From assembly GCF_900129565.1 (NCBI RefSeq), contig NZ_FQWD01000002.1, positions 678,439 to 742,438 of the forward strand: a DNA stretch of 64,000 bases, given 5' to 3'. Made by a program: the position numbers and the translations under genes. This DNA is from Marisediminitalea aggregata (GTDB lineage Bacteria > Pseudomonadota > Gammaproteobacteria > Enterobacterales > Alteromonadaceae). This document shows, piece by piece, positions 36,183 through 45,411 of the stretch. The notes under the pieces were generated by a model, which worked only from the letters and a program-made list of their open reading frames with translations, made no database searches and was not told the DNA's origin. Within the stretch, counting starts at the first letter, position 1. Every line of letters begins with the position of its first letter.

Positions 36183-37910
36183 ATGGCGTCGGTTCAGACA
36201 GGATTGTCGAGAAAATTACTTACCCGGGTATTGTCGGTGTATTTCATACTGACGTTTATCGTTACCATTGGCCAGATATTCACTGAGTATCTAAGCACCA
36301 AAAGTCACATCGAATCTGAACTTCAAACCCTGAAAAACACCTTTTCGACCAGCCTGACCCGCGCCATTTGGGAAGTAAACATACCTCAGGCTCAATCCAT
36401 TGCCGAAGGATTAATGGAGCTCCCGATTGTTACCGGCGTGCAGATTCGCGATGAAAACGGTGAGTACATTGCGGATTTAGGCATGACCATTGCGCAAATT
36501 CGCGCGCCAATAAGCAGCGGCGAACTGGAAGATCACAGCGGCGGTTTATTCAGTTACAGCTTTCCGCTTATCTTTGAATTTTCCAATCGCGCTTCAACGG
36601 TGGGTGACGTTACCCTTTACTCCAACTTTAATATTATCTTTAGCCGAATCGAAGTCGGTATTTTCTTTTTGTTGGGTAACGCCATTGTAAAAACCGCGTT
36701 TTTAGTGTTTTTATTTATGACCGCATTCCGACGGATGCTGTCTGATCCGTTGGTAGAAATCACGCAACAAATGAGCGCATTCAACCCGGAGCATCCGGAA
36801 GAGTCAAAAGTGCATTTAACACTGCACGATGAAAACGAGCTGCGCTTATTACAGTATTCCTACAACCAGGTCATAGACGACTTGATAATTTCTCAGCAAA
36901 AGCTGCGAAGTACCCAGGAAGAACTCACCCGGGTCAACAAAAAACTAGACGACCAGAACCTCCTTCTCGAGCAGGAAGTTGCGAAAAAGACCGCTTCACT
37001 TAGCCAGATCATGCTGGACCTTGAACGCCAGAAAGACGAACTGATCACCAACCAGCGAGAACTTCGCCAGGAAAATGAAAACCGACAGTACATCGAAAAT
37101 GTACTCAGAGAAAAAAACCAGGAACTGGCGAAATCTATGGAGCACCTGAAGCTGGCTCAGGATCAGCTACTTGAATCGGAACGAATGGCGTCGTTGGGCG
37201 GATTAGTCGCGGGTATCGCCCATGACGTAAATACGCCTTTAGGTGTTGGTGTTACCGCAGCCAGTTTCCTGCGTGACCGCATTGATACGGTAAAAGCAGC
37301 CTACGAGGAAAAGTCGCTGACTAATAAAACCATGGCCTCGTTTTTGGGAGAAGCTGAACAAACAACCCACCTGTTACTGACAAACCTGAATCGTGCCTCT
37401 GAGCTTATCACTAGCTTCAAACAAGTAGCAGTAGACCAGACAAGTGAAGCCGAAAGGGTATTTAATTTAAAGAGTTACCTGCACGAAGTACTGCAATCTC
37501 TGGCACCTTCATTCAAACACCAAAAGCACGTTGTGAACATTGAATGCCCCGAGGACCTCGAGATACGTTCTGCGCCGGGTATTATTGCTCAGGTCGTTAC
37601 TAATATGATCATGAATTCAATCATTCACGGTTTTGAGCACAAGGACAATGGCGTCATCGACCTGCTTGTAAAAGAAGAAGACGAAGACGTTATGATCACC
37701 TACAAAGACGACGGTTGTGGCCTGAATGCAGGTCAGCTTGACCGCTTATTCGATGCCTTTTTCACCACAAAACGCGGCCAGGGCGGCAGTGGTTTGGGTA
37801 CGCATATCATGTACAACCTCGTCACCCAGGCACTGGACGGCCAAATCGACGCCTTCAGTGAACCCGACAAAGGCCTTCGATACGAAATTCGCTTTCCAAA
37901 ACGAACGTAG
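36183..37910 (+). CDS. Orphan membrane sensor histidine kinase
   Basis: 575 residues from ATG 36183 (AGG 6 nt upstream; TTG 36177 is also in frame). Two transmembrane helices (about 15-37 and 165-187) enclose a periplasmic sensor domain of about 125 residues. A HAMP-like linker, a long coiled coil (about 235-330) and a kinase core follow, with the phospho-acceptor in GIAHDVNTPLG and HATPase motifs NMIMNSIIHGF, DDGCGL and GQGGSGLGTHI. No response regulator lies beside it except the divergent phoB, which already has phoR. Signal and partner are unknown. Confidence 0.88.
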   Translation: MASVQTGLSRKLLTRVLSVYFILTFIVTIGQIFTEYLSTKSHIESELQTLKNTFSTSLTRAIWEVNIPQAQSIAEGLMELPIVTGVQIRDENGEYIADLGMTIAQIRAPISSGELEDHSGGLFSYSFPLIFEFSNRASTVGDVTLYSNFNIIFSRIEVGIFFLLGNAIVKTAFLVFLFMTAFRRMLSDPLVEITQQMSAFNPEHPEESKVHLTLHDENELRLLQYSYNQVIDDLIISQQKLRSTQEELTRVNKKLDDQNLLLEQEVAKKTASLSQIMLDLERQKDELITNQRELRQENENRQYIENVLREKNQELAKSMEHLKLAQDQLLESERMASLGGLVAGIAHDVNTPLGVGVTAASFLRDRIDTVKAAYEEKSLTNKTMASFLGEAEQTTHLLLTNLNRASELITSFKQVAVDQTSEAERVFNLKSYLHEVLQSLAPSFKHQKHVVNIECPEDLEIRSAPGIIAQVVTNMIMNSIIHGFEHKDNGVIDLLVKEEDEDVMITYKDDGCGLNAGQLDRLFDAFFTTKRGQGGSGLGTHIMYNLVTQALDGQIDAFSEPDKGLRYEIRFPKRT

Positions 37911-37988
37911 ATTCCGTTTTCCTTCTATTGCGATCAACGGGCGGCACTGCTAACCTTTGCCGCCCTTTTCAAAAGAATCTGTTGCTCT

Positions 37989-38897
37989 ATGTGGTTTAAA
38001 AATATTAAAGCTTATCGGCTGACACAACCTCTGTCCCTGGATGACGAAGCGCTGCAAACGGCGTTAAATGAATTCGCTTTTCGCCCTTGTGGCACTCAAG
38101 AAACGGCCACTATGGGCTTTGCCTCGCCTTTTCACTCAGCAGGCCAACACAGCATGTTGTTTCATCAAACGCAGTTGCGTTACTGGATCACATTGAAGAA
38201 ACAAGAGCGACTGCTGCCGTCGTCGGTTGTTAATGCTGAACTGGCTGAGAAAGTCGAGCAAATCGAAGCCGAAACCGGCTCACCGGTAGGTAAGAAGGCC
38301 CAGTCAGATCTTAAACAGCAAATTATCACCCGTTTGCTGCCACAGGCGTTTACCAAAAACACCTACACTAATGGCTTTATTTCCATTCCGGACAACCTGG
38401 TCGTGGTCGATGCCAGTGCCGACGGCAAAGCAGAAGCTTTCCTTGCTATGGTAAGAAAGGCGCTGGGTTCATTGCCGGTAGTGCCACTGGTGCGCAGCAG
38501 CCTGCAAAGTGAATTAACTCATTGGTTAACTGAACAGCCACCCGAGAAAATTGAATTACTGGAAGAAGCGGAGTTCAAGTCTACAGACGAAACCGCGAGT
38601 ATCATTCGATGCAAAAACCAGCCACTGGACAGCGAAGAAATTCAGCACCACTTGGACGCCGGCAAGCTGGTTCAGAAAGTGGCCTTTGAATTCGACGAAA
38701 CCCTGGAAGCGGTTATACAGGAAGACGGCACCATAAAGCGCGTGAAGTTTACCGACCGTATCAAAGAAGAAACCCAGGACATTCCGAAAGATCAGGTTGC
38801 AGCTCGTCTTGACGCTGAATTTGCCCTGATGTCGGCAGAAGTGTGCGGCATTGTGGGTTACCTTAGCGAAACGCTGGCTTTAGATAAAGACCTGTAA
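37989..38897 (+). CDS. rdgC: Recombination-associated protein RdgC
   Basis: 302 residues, matching E. coli RdgC (303) in length and in its N-terminal MWFKNIKAYRL and GFASPF segments. RdgC is a known ring-shaped, non-specific double-stranded DNA binder that restrains RecA. It has its own start close to the kinase stop and is convergent with the DUF418 gene. Confidence 0.95.
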   Translation: MWFKNIKAYRLTQPLSLDDEALQTALNEFAFRPCGTQETATMGFASPFHSAGQHSMLFHQTQLRYWITLKKQERLLPSSVVNAELAEKVEQIEAETGSPVGKKAQSDLKQQIITRLLPQAFTKNTYTNGFISIPDNLVVVDASADGKAEAFLAMVRKALGSLPVVPLVRSSLQSELTHWLTEQPPEKIELLEEAEFKSTDETASIIRCKNQPLDSEEIQHHLDAGKLVQKVAFEFDETLEAVIQEDGTIKRVKFTDRIKEETQDIPKDQVAARLDAEFALMSAEVCGIVGYLSETLALDKDL

Positions 38898-38908
38898 TTA
38901 ATGACGCC

Positions 38909-40165
38909 CTAACGTCGCCAGGCTTGCCGGCGACGTTGGGTGGCACTGCGCCAAATCCATTCTACCGGTCCAAATTGAAAACGGGTTAGCCACCAGCGTG
39001 ACCAACTAATTTCAATTAACCAAATAACCACCACCACCATAGAAACCTGCCAGCGCGACAGTGACGCATAAAGCCCCATTCCCCAGCCGTAGAATATCAC
39101 GCCGCACAACACACTTTGCATCAGGTAATTTGTTAGTGCCATTTGCCCTACCGGCGCCAACCAGGCGGTAATGCGCCCGCCAATACCTGAAGCACTAACC
39201 TTCGCCTGTTGCACTATTAGCATGAACAAACAGGTGTACCCCCAGGCGGTTAGCAACGATCCCCACAGGTTCCATAAGCGGTCGGTAGAAAAGGACGAGG
39301 GCAGCGCAAATTCACTGCTGGCAATTGCCCAGGCGCCGCAAGCACTTAACGCCACACCCAGCGGTAAAAATAGCAACAAATGTGTAAGGTAGAAACGCGA
39401 GGATCTTGTTGCCAGCAATACCCCTGATTTATACAGGGCCATACCTATCAACATGATCCCGGACATACGCACAATAAGCGGAATCAAATAACTGGTTTGG
39501 TATTCGATGGTAGTCGCTACCCGATAGGTAGTTTGCTGCCACCAGGAGCCGAGGTTAGCGTTAATTTCCGCCCTCAGTGTTTGCTCAGATGGCCAGAATA
39601 CCGCTTTGGACTCTGCCAGCTCATCGGCCGGCATGACATCCCAGCCCCAGTACATTAGCAAATACAAACACGTGATCGCCAACTGCAATAGCACAGCCAC
39701 AATCCACAAACTTCGAATACGCCAATGGCGGCAAGAGTAAATCAACATTCCCGAAATGGCATAGGTGACCAGAATATCTCCCCACCACAACAGGTAACCG
39801 TGAATCAGGCCAATCATAAGTAACCAGAGCATGCGGCGGTAATGCAGATTTTTCGCTCGTTGCGGATCAGATTGCTTGTTTGCCATTAGCACAATGCCGG
39901 CACCAAACAACATCGAAAACAACGCGTAAAACTTTTCTGCAAAAAACAGATCGGTCAGCATCCATTGCCACAAATCAGCAGAAGACAGCGCCCCCATTGC
40001 AAACGGATTGGAATAGACGATTTCGGGATACGCAAACGCAATCGCGTTCATCATCAGAATGCCAAGCAACGCGAATCCGCGCAGCGTGTCCAGGCTGATA
40101 TAACGGGTATTCTCCGTTTTTGAAAGGTCGGATGGCGAGGCCGTTAACGAATGCGATTTACTCAA
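38909..40165 (-). CDS. DUF418 (YeiB-like) multi-spanning membrane protein
   Basis: 418 residues with about ten transmembrane helices. The N-terminal SLDTLRGFALLGILMMN and the C-terminal DUF418 region (GQMALTNYLMQS, FGPVEWIWR) are characteristic of the YeiB family, whose function is not established; an acyltransferase-related or transport role is sometimes suggested. I set the start at TTG 40165 because AAGGAG lies 5 nt before it; ATG 40186 has no ribosome site. It follows the XRE-cupin regulator by about 30 nt and is probably cotranscribed with it. Confidence 0.85.
   Translation of the reverse strand: MSKSHSLTASPSDLSKTENTRYISLDTLRGFALLGILMMNAIAFAYPEIVYSNPFAMGALSSADLWQWMLTDLFFAEKFYALFSMLFGAGIVLMANKQSDPQRAKNLHYRRMLWLLMIGLIHGYLLWWGDILVTYAISGMLIYSCRHWRIRSLWIVAVLLQLAITCLYLLMYWGWDVMPADELAESKAVFWPSEQTLRAEINANLGSWWQQTTYRVATTIEYQTSYLIPLIVRMSGIMLIGMALYKSGVLLATRSSRFYLTHLLLFLPLGVALSACGAWAIASSEFALPSSFSTDRLWNLWGSLLTAWGYTCLFMLIVQQAKVSASGIGGRITAWLAPVGQMALTNYLMQSVLCGVIFYGWGMGLYASLSRWQVSMVVVVIWLIEISWSRWWLTRFQFGPVEWIWRSATQRRRQAWRR
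38911..38937 (+). terminator. Hairpin at the rdgC/DUF418 junction
   Basis: Nine-base arms (AACGTCGCC / GGCGACGTT) lie 14 nt after the rdgC stop and inside the last codons of the convergent DUF418 gene. No T tract follows on the plus strand. Confidence 0.4.
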
Positions 40166-40198
40166 ACTAACTCCTTGTTCACGCATTTATGTTTAAAA

Positions 40199-40738
40199 TC
40201 AGGGGTAGCTAATCACATCGATAAACCGGGTTTGTTGTCCATTTGTTTTGTACCCGTGGCGTTGGTTGGCATGGAACCGGGCACTCTCGCCCTCTTTCAA
40301 CGTATGCCATTGTTCGTCATAGTAAAGTAGCAACTCGCCATGTTGTACTACAACATGTTCATAAACACCAACAGCATGCGCGTCAGACCATTGGGTATGT
40401 GCGTTTAATAGCGTTAACTCAAACATTTCAAAGCCGCTGTCCGGATTAAACGCGAACAGGGTCTTTACCCGAAAGTTATCTTCATGGCGAGCCAGCTCCT
40501 CATCGTCACCGTAAGGTGATGCATCGGTGCGACTTAATAAGCCAGAAAACGAACATTCGAGGCCTGTCGCAATTTTCCACAGGGTCGCGACCGTGGGGCT
40601 AGACTCCTGACGCTCAATTTGCCCCAGCATTGCCTTTGACACGCCACTTGCGGCTGACAGCTTATCCAGACTCCATCCGCGCGTTTTTCGGCGCTGTTTT
40701 ATTTGTTCTGCAATGCTCTTTGAAATGTGGTCGTGCAT
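40199..40738 (-). CDS. XRE-family repressor with cupin sensor domain
   Basis: 179 residues: an N-terminal helix-turn-helix (about 8-63; LDKLSAASGVSKAMLGQIER) and a C-terminal cupin barrel (about 100-179; VYEHVVVQHGELLLYYDEQWHTL). Such proteins bind a small effector in the cupin and repress transporter or catabolic genes. Two copies of an 18-bp palindrome fill the gap to the divergent BenE-type gene, one 12 nt before this start, so autorepression plus control of the transporter is likely. Confidence 0.9.
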   Translation of the reverse strand: MHDHISKSIAEQIKQRRKTRGWSLDKLSAASGVSKAMLGQIERQESSPTVATLWKIATGLECSFSGLLSRTDASPYGDDEELARHEDNFRVKTLFAFNPDSGFEMFELTLLNAHTQWSDAHAVGVYEHVVVQHGELLLYYDEQWHTLKEGESARFHANQRHGYKTNGQQTRFIDVISYP

Positions 40739-40750
40739 AGTATTCCCAAT

Positions 40751-40768
40751 TGTGCGCTATAACGCACA
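40751..40768. promoter_or_regulatory. Operator copy 1 for the XRE-cupin regulator
   Basis: TGTGCGCTATAACGCACA, an 18-bp palindrome with one mismatch, 12 nt upstream of the regulator start. It is 36 bp centre to centre from copy 2. Confidence 0.7.
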
Positions 40769-40786
40769 ATGCTATGATGCGTTTTT

Positions 40787-40804
40787 TGTGCGCTATAGCG
40801 CACA
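40787..40804. promoter_or_regulatory. Operator copy 2, upstream of the BenE-type transporter
   Basis: TGTGCGCTATAGCGCACA, a perfect 18-bp palindrome, 39 nt before the transporter start. Its near identity with copy 1 is the evidence for a shared regulator. Confidence 0.72.
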
Positions 40805-40843
40805 TTAACCATTTATGTTGTGTTCTGCAACGTGGGGAGTGTC

Positions 40844-42019
40844 ATGGCAGGGTATTTTCGCATCAGTCACATTGCCGCAGGTTTGACTGCTGTCGTGGTG
40901 GGTTATAGCAGTTCCGTTGTTATTGTTATAGAAGCCGCGCGACAAGCCGGTGCTAACGATGCTCAGTTAATCAGTTGGTTACTGATATTAGGACTCGGCA
41001 TGGGCATTTCATGCCTGTACTTCTCGCTTAAATTTCGCATGCCGGTGGTGACAGCCTGGTCGACCCCTGGTGCGGTATTTCTCATTTCGACTGCTGGCCC
41101 TTTCTCACTTTCCGACGTAACAGGCGCGCTGATTGGCGCCGGTATACTCAGCCTGATTGCGGCGCGCAGTCAGGCGTTGATGCGGGGTATCGAACGTATT
41201 CCGCCCGCGCTGGCGGCGGCGATGCTGGCCGGCATACTATTGCCCTATTGCCTGAATGTATTTAGCAGCGCCACGTCACACCCGCTGCTCACCATGTTAT
41301 TTGTTGGAATTTACTTACTTGGCAGCCGGCTTTTTGCCCGTTATCTCATGTTGATATTACTGGTTGTGGCAGGTATCGCTGCCTGGGTGTTAAGCCCTGC
41401 CGGGGCTCCCGCCGTCACGCTTGGCTTACCCACACTGGAGTGGGTAATGCCTACCTGGTCGCTATCTGCGTTTATCAGTATCGGCGTGCCGTTATTCCTG
41501 ATTACCATGTTGTCGCAAAACTTACCCGGCATCAGTATTTTGCACAGCCATCACTACAAACCAGACAACCGTTTTGTACTAACGGGTATTGCTTTACTAC
41601 AGCTGTTCACCGCGCCGTTTGGAGGATTTATGTATAACCTGGCTGCCATCACCGCTGCAATTTGTATGGCTGAAAACGTCGATGACGATCCGGCACAACG
41701 TTACAAAGCCGGTGTTGCAGCAGGCCTGGGTTATTTACTGTCAGGTGCGATGGCGGTGGCAATTGTGTCGGTATTTACCATGATGCCAACTGTCGTCACA
41801 CAGTTGCTGGCAGGTATAGCACTTCTGGCTACGTTACAAAGCAGTTTGCTGCGCGCACTGGAAGAAACCCACTATCGTCAGGCTGCACTGCTCACTATGT
41901 TGTGTAGCGCTTCCGGCTTAACCATGCTGGGGATAAGCGCGCCGGTCTGGGGATTATTATTAGGCGTAGTGACGTTAGGGTTTACGTCAGGCTGGAAAAG
42001 ACAGGTTGTCAGCAGATAA
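40844..42019 (+). CDS. BenE-family benzoate/H+ symporter-like protein
   Basis: 391 residues from ATG 40844 (GGGGAG 4 nt upstream; the frame extends to 40820 without a ribosome site). About eleven to twelve transmembrane helices; the family signatures GYSSSVVIVIEAA, WSTPGAVFLIS and FGGFMYNLAAITAAICM are visible. BenE members are known proton symporters for benzoate-like acids. No benzoate-degradation genes are nearby, so the substrate is open. It is divergent from its likely regulator. Confidence 0.9.
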   Translation: MAGYFRISHIAAGLTAVVVGYSSSVVIVIEAARQAGANDAQLISWLLILGLGMGISCLYFSLKFRMPVVTAWSTPGAVFLISTAGPFSLSDVTGALIGAGILSLIAARSQALMRGIERIPPALAAAMLAGILLPYCLNVFSSATSHPLLTMLFVGIYLLGSRLFARYLMLILLVVAGIAAWVLSPAGAPAVTLGLPTLEWVMPTWSLSAFISIGVPLFLITMLSQNLPGISILHSHHYKPDNRFVLTGIALLQLFTAPFGGFMYNLAAITAAICMAENVDDDPAQRYKAGVAAGLGYLLSGAMAVAIVSVFTMMPTVVTQLLAGIALLATLQSSLLRALEETHYRQAALLTMLCSASGLTMLGISAPVWGLLLGVVTLGFTSGWKRQVVSR

Positions 42020-42026
42020 CGTCTCT

Positions 42027-42048
42027 GCGGCAGCATTCAGGCTGCCGC
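42027..42048. terminator. Hairpin between the convergent benE-like and HDOD genes
   Basis: Eight-base arms (GCGGCAGC / GCTGCCGC) with a 6-nt loop, 7 nt after the transporter stop. No T tract follows, so it is a weak call. Confidence 0.4.
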
Positions 42049-42070
42049 GAAACGCTGCTATTGGAACGGT

Positions 42071-42907
42071 TTACGCAAAAATCTGTTTCGCTGCTGAACG
42101 CATTTCAGCAAACTCGTCAGACAACAACGAATTAACGTCTTCTACCACACCGCGCTGAATCGCCAGATTCAATATGGCGTCTTTCTGATTGTTAATTTGG
42201 CCCGCTAATGCCGCTCCCACGCGCACAAAGTCAACATAGGACAGTTTTTCAGGAATATAGGCCAGATCATGCCAGCGCTCTGCTACCGTGACAAAATTAT
42301 CTCCAAATCCCCAGCTTTGCATGATGCTGCCACCAATGCGCGGCGCCAGTTTATCAATCGCATCATCGAGGAACGTCGGGCTGGCAAACACTTCTTCATG
42401 GCGTTCGGCTTCGGTAAGAATAGGCAGTACACCAATGTTGTGGACCAAGGCCGTTAGCGTCATGGTATCAATGGTCATTTCGCGATTTTTGGTGCGAGCC
42501 ACGTACAGTTGTAGCGTCGCCATGGCATTAGCCACCACTTCAACTGTGTTATTCCACTCGCGTTTCATGTACTCGCCTACCAGTTCGTTTTTAGACACGA
42601 ACAGCTGCTCCATGGCCAGTGCAGTAGCGATATTTTTAATTTGGCGCAGCCCAATACGGGTTACCGCCTGAGAAATTGAAGTTACTTTAACAGCCCGCCC
42701 CATATAAGCGCTGTTCGCGATTTTAATCATGCGAGCACTAAGTGAGGGGTCCTGACCAATTACATCGCCCATTTGATTCAGGTTTATATCCGGATCATCT
42801 GCTGCTTTACGAACTTTTAATGCAACTGCAGGTAATGTGGGTAATACCAGTGTATCGTTCTTGATTTTCTCAACCAGAATGGTTAACAGCGCGTTTTGTG
42901 TCGACAT
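42071..42907 (-). CDS. HDOD-domain signalling protein
   Basis: 278 residues consisting mainly of one HDOD domain (about 15-215; LPTLPAVALKVRKAADDPD, DPSLSARMIKIANSA, SISQAVTRIGLRQI). The catalytic HD pair of true phosphohydrolases is absent, as normal for HDOD. Members are known in cyclic di-GMP and stress signalling, usually as interaction modules. No partner domain or neighbour identifies a pathway. Confidence 0.92.
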   Translation of the reverse strand: MSTQNALLTILVEKIKNDTLVLPTLPAVALKVRKAADDPDINLNQMGDVIGQDPSLSARMIKIANSAYMGRAVKVTSISQAVTRIGLRQIKNIATALAMEQLFVSKNELVGEYMKREWNNTVEVVANAMATLQLYVARTKNREMTIDTMTLTALVHNIGVLPILTEAERHEEVFASPTFLDDAIDKLAPRIGGSIMQSWGFGDNFVTVAERWHDLAYIPEKLSYVDFVRVGAALAGQINNQKDAILNLAIQRGVVEDVNSLLSDEFAEMRSAAKQIFA

Positions 42908-43233
42908 AGTCCTACCTTAGTCTTGGCTTATTGTGTGCCTGGTTATAGCCAGACAGCTATTCTCGCGATCTCATGCCTTCCGTGGAGCCGGCATTAGTAT
43001 GCAGAAAATCCAATATAACAACGATTCTGAGATCGCGCACCCAGGGATTGTTATTCTTTTTGACCCTGCGCAATAAATATAAGGGTCATACAAAAAACCC
43101 GCCGCCTGTTCCGACACCCGGCGTGTTTACCCTGTCTGGTTTGAGTATAGCATCTGCATAAAAGGTTGGTTATGCTAACGCTAAATTTTCAAATTTTTAG
43201 ACTAAAGAACAACAAAAACAGACGGAAAATCAT
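42908..43233. other. 326-nt intergenic region with two inverted repeats
   Basis: No credible gene. It holds a perfect 10-base inverted repeat (CGCGATCTCA at 42964-42973 and TGAGATCGCG at 43028-43037, 54 nt apart) and a second one (TGACCCT at 43061-43067, AGGGTCA at 43082-43088). A C/G-rich stretch follows before an AT-rich leader to the M49-like gene. It could be two promoters back to back, a structured leader or a small RNA; I cannot decide. Confidence 0.45.
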
Positions 43234-44910
43234 ATGAAACAGTTATTTACCAAAACACTGCTAGCTACATTAATGGGCGGTGTTATTGCCCTCTCTGGCT
43301 GTAGCCAACCAACCAGCAATGACTCACCCGGCAGTACGACGACTTCGCCCTCGTTACTTGTTCCAAAAGAACGTCTTGCTATTTATCACGAGGTTCCTCT
43401 TACCGCGGACCTGACTCATTTGAGCGAAAATCAGCGCGCAATGCTGTCGTTACTCATTGATGCCTCTGTCATTATGGACAACCTGTTTTGGCAACAAGCG
43501 TTTCACGAAAACAAAACCGACTTTCTTGCATCACTTACAGACCCCGCCATTCGCCGTTTTGCTGATATCAATTACGGTCCGTGGGACAGGTTAAATGGCG
43601 ACAGGCCGTTTCTTAGCGGATACGAAGAAAAGGCACCTGGAGCAGAGTTCTATCCCCACGACATAACAAAAGACGCGTTTAACAAGGCGTCATTTGCCGA
43701 CAAAGACGGTCTGTACTCAATAGTTCGCTACGACGATGCAGGTAACCTCACCAGCATTCCTTACAGCGAGGCCTACGCAGCGCCATTGCAAAAAGCCGCA
43801 GAGCTACTGAGAAAAGCGTCAGAACTGGCAGACAATCCAGCTTTTGCGAATTACCTGTCACTGCGCGCAGATGCCTTGTTATCCGATGACTATCTGGCTT
43901 CGGATATGGCCTGGATGGATATGAAGACCAACCCCATTGAGTTGGTCATTGGCCCCATTGAAAGCTACGAAGATCAATTGTTTGGTTATCGCGCTGCATT
44001 TGAAGCCTACGTGTTAATTAAAGATATGGCCTGGAGCGAAAAGCTGGCCAAGTACGCCCAGTTTCTGCCTGAACTGCAGCGCGGGTTACCTGTCCCTGAT
44101 GCTTATAAACAGGAAACTCCAGGATCAGACGCAGATTTAAATGCTTATGACGTGATTTATTATGCCGGCCACTCAAATGCGGGCAGCAAAACCATCGCAA
44201 TCAACCTGCCAAACGACGAACGTGTGCAGCTGGAAAAAGGGACTCGTCGGTTACAGCTGAAAAATGCTATGCAGGCAAAATTTGACCATATTCTGGCGCC
44301 GATTGCTGACGTACTTATTGCACCGGAACAACGTGAGCACGTAACGTTTAACGCGTTTTTTGCCAACACTATGTTCCACGAAGTCGCACACGGGCTGGGC
44401 ATAAAGAATACACTGGACGGCAAGCAAACCGTGCGCGCAGCACTCAAAGAACATGCTTCGGCACTTGAAGAAGGCAAGGCTGATATTTTAGGTCTGTACA
44501 TGGTACAGAGCCTGCTGGAGAAAGGTGAAATCACCGAAGGTACACTGAAAGACTATTATGTGACCTTTATGGCGGGCATTTTCCGTTCGGTGCGCTTTGG
44601 TGCCAGCTCTGCACATGGAAAGGCCAATATGATTCGCTTTAACTATTTTGCCGAAGCCGGCGCGTTTGACCGTGACGAACAGGGACTGTATAGCGTAAAC
44701 ATGGACAAAATGTCGGCGGCTGTCGCGTCACTCAGTGAGCGTATTCTTACACTGCAGGGCGATGGTGACTATGCTGGCGTTGCTGCATTGGTTGCAGACA
44801 AAGGGGTAATTAAGCCACAGCTGGCTGGTGACCTTGAGCGACTGGCCAGCGCCAGCATTCCGGTTGATATCGTCTTCGATCAGGGTAAAGCGCAATTGGG
44901 ACTCAAGTAA
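43234..44910 (+). CDS. M49-like zinc metallopeptidase lipoprotein
   Basis: 558 residues with a lipoprotein signal (ALSGC, about residue 23). The C-terminal half has HEVAHGLG (about 387-394), a zinc-binding HExxH, and EEGKAD about 25 residues later, which parallels the second motif (EEC.AE) of the dipeptidyl-peptidase III family M49. The first motif is one residue shorter than the HExxxH of classical DPP III, as in the plant Nudix-fused branch. The role is probably hydrolysis of short peptides at the cell envelope (inference). It has a plain ribosome site (GGAAAATCAT) and its own terminator, so it is likely monocistronic. Confidence 0.8.
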   Translation: MKQLFTKTLLATLMGGVIALSGCSQPTSNDSPGSTTTSPSLLVPKERLAIYHEVPLTADLTHLSENQRAMLSLLIDASVIMDNLFWQQAFHENKTDFLASLTDPAIRRFADINYGPWDRLNGDRPFLSGYEEKAPGAEFYPHDITKDAFNKASFADKDGLYSIVRYDDAGNLTSIPYSEAYAAPLQKAAELLRKASELADNPAFANYLSLRADALLSDDYLASDMAWMDMKTNPIELVIGPIESYEDQLFGYRAAFEAYVLIKDMAWSEKLAKYAQFLPELQRGLPVPDAYKQETPGSDADLNAYDVIYYAGHSNAGSKTIAINLPNDERVQLEKGTRRLQLKNAMQAKFDHILAPIADVLIAPEQREHVTFNAFFANTMFHEVAHGLGIKNTLDGKQTVRAALKEHASALEEGKADILGLYMVQSLLEKGEITEGTLKDYYVTFMAGIFRSVRFGASSAHGKANMIRFNYFAEAGAFDRDEQGLYSVNMDKMSAAVASLSERILTLQGDGDYAGVAALVADKGVIKPQLAGDLERLASASIPVDIVFDQGKAQLGLK

Positions 44911-44939
44911 CCCCGCTTTACTCACCAATCCAATACAAT

Positions 44940-44970
44940 GAAGCCGCTGTTTAAGCGGCTTCGTTTTATT
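44940..44970 (+). terminator. Terminator of the M49-like gene
   Basis: Nine-base arms (GAAGCCGCT / AGCGGCTTC) with a 5-nt loop, followed by GTTTTATT. It lies 29 nt after the stop. Confidence 0.82.
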
Positions 44971-45021
44971 CCTGGCACCTACAATTAATGAACCAGAATT
45001 AGGTATAGAAATCGTTCAGGG

Positions 45022-45390
45022 CTATTCCAACGGTTTCATCTTATCAGTGTAAGGTGGCCATCCCATCGGTTTACCTGCCAGTACGTGTAGATGAATATGG
45101 TACACCGTTTGACCACCATACTCGTTGCAGTTCATTACCGCACGGTAACCCTGATCAGCAAAGCCTTTCTCGGCGGCCAGTTTCGCTGCCACAACATACA
45201 AATGCCCCACGACTTCGCGATCAGCTTCAGTTATGTCGTTAATCGTCGCGATTTGTTTTTTCGGGATCACCAGAAAGTGTACCGGTGCCTGCGGGTTGAT
45301 ATCACTGAAGGCAAGCGCCAGCTCATCTTCATATAAGATCTCAGCAGGGATCGACTTATCGATAATTTTGTCAAAAATGGTTTCAGCCAT
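45022..45390 (-). CDS. hinT: HIT-family purine nucleoside phosphoramidase
   Basis: 122 residues matching E. coli HinT (119) along its length: ETIFDKIIDKSIPAEILYEDE at the start and the HIT motif HIHLHVLAG with its catalytic histidine triad. HinT hydrolyses adenosine phosphoramidates in the cytosol. It lies 21 nt upstream of the uppP stop side and follows that gene on the minus strand. Confidence 0.94.
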   Translation of the reverse strand: MAETIFDKIIDKSIPAEILYEDELALAFSDINPQAPVHFLVIPKKQIATINDITEADREVVGHLYVVAAKLAAEKGFADQGYRAVMNCNEYGGQTVYHIHLHVLAGKPMGWPPYTDKMKPLE

Positions 45391-45411
45391 CAGCTATCTC
45401 CAATAAAAGGT

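Noticed and set aside
42908..43233. Cyclic di-GMP riboswitch in the gap before the M49-like gene
   Set aside because: The conserved core sequences of the known c-di-GMP aptamers are not there, and the downstream gene has no link to c-di-GMP.
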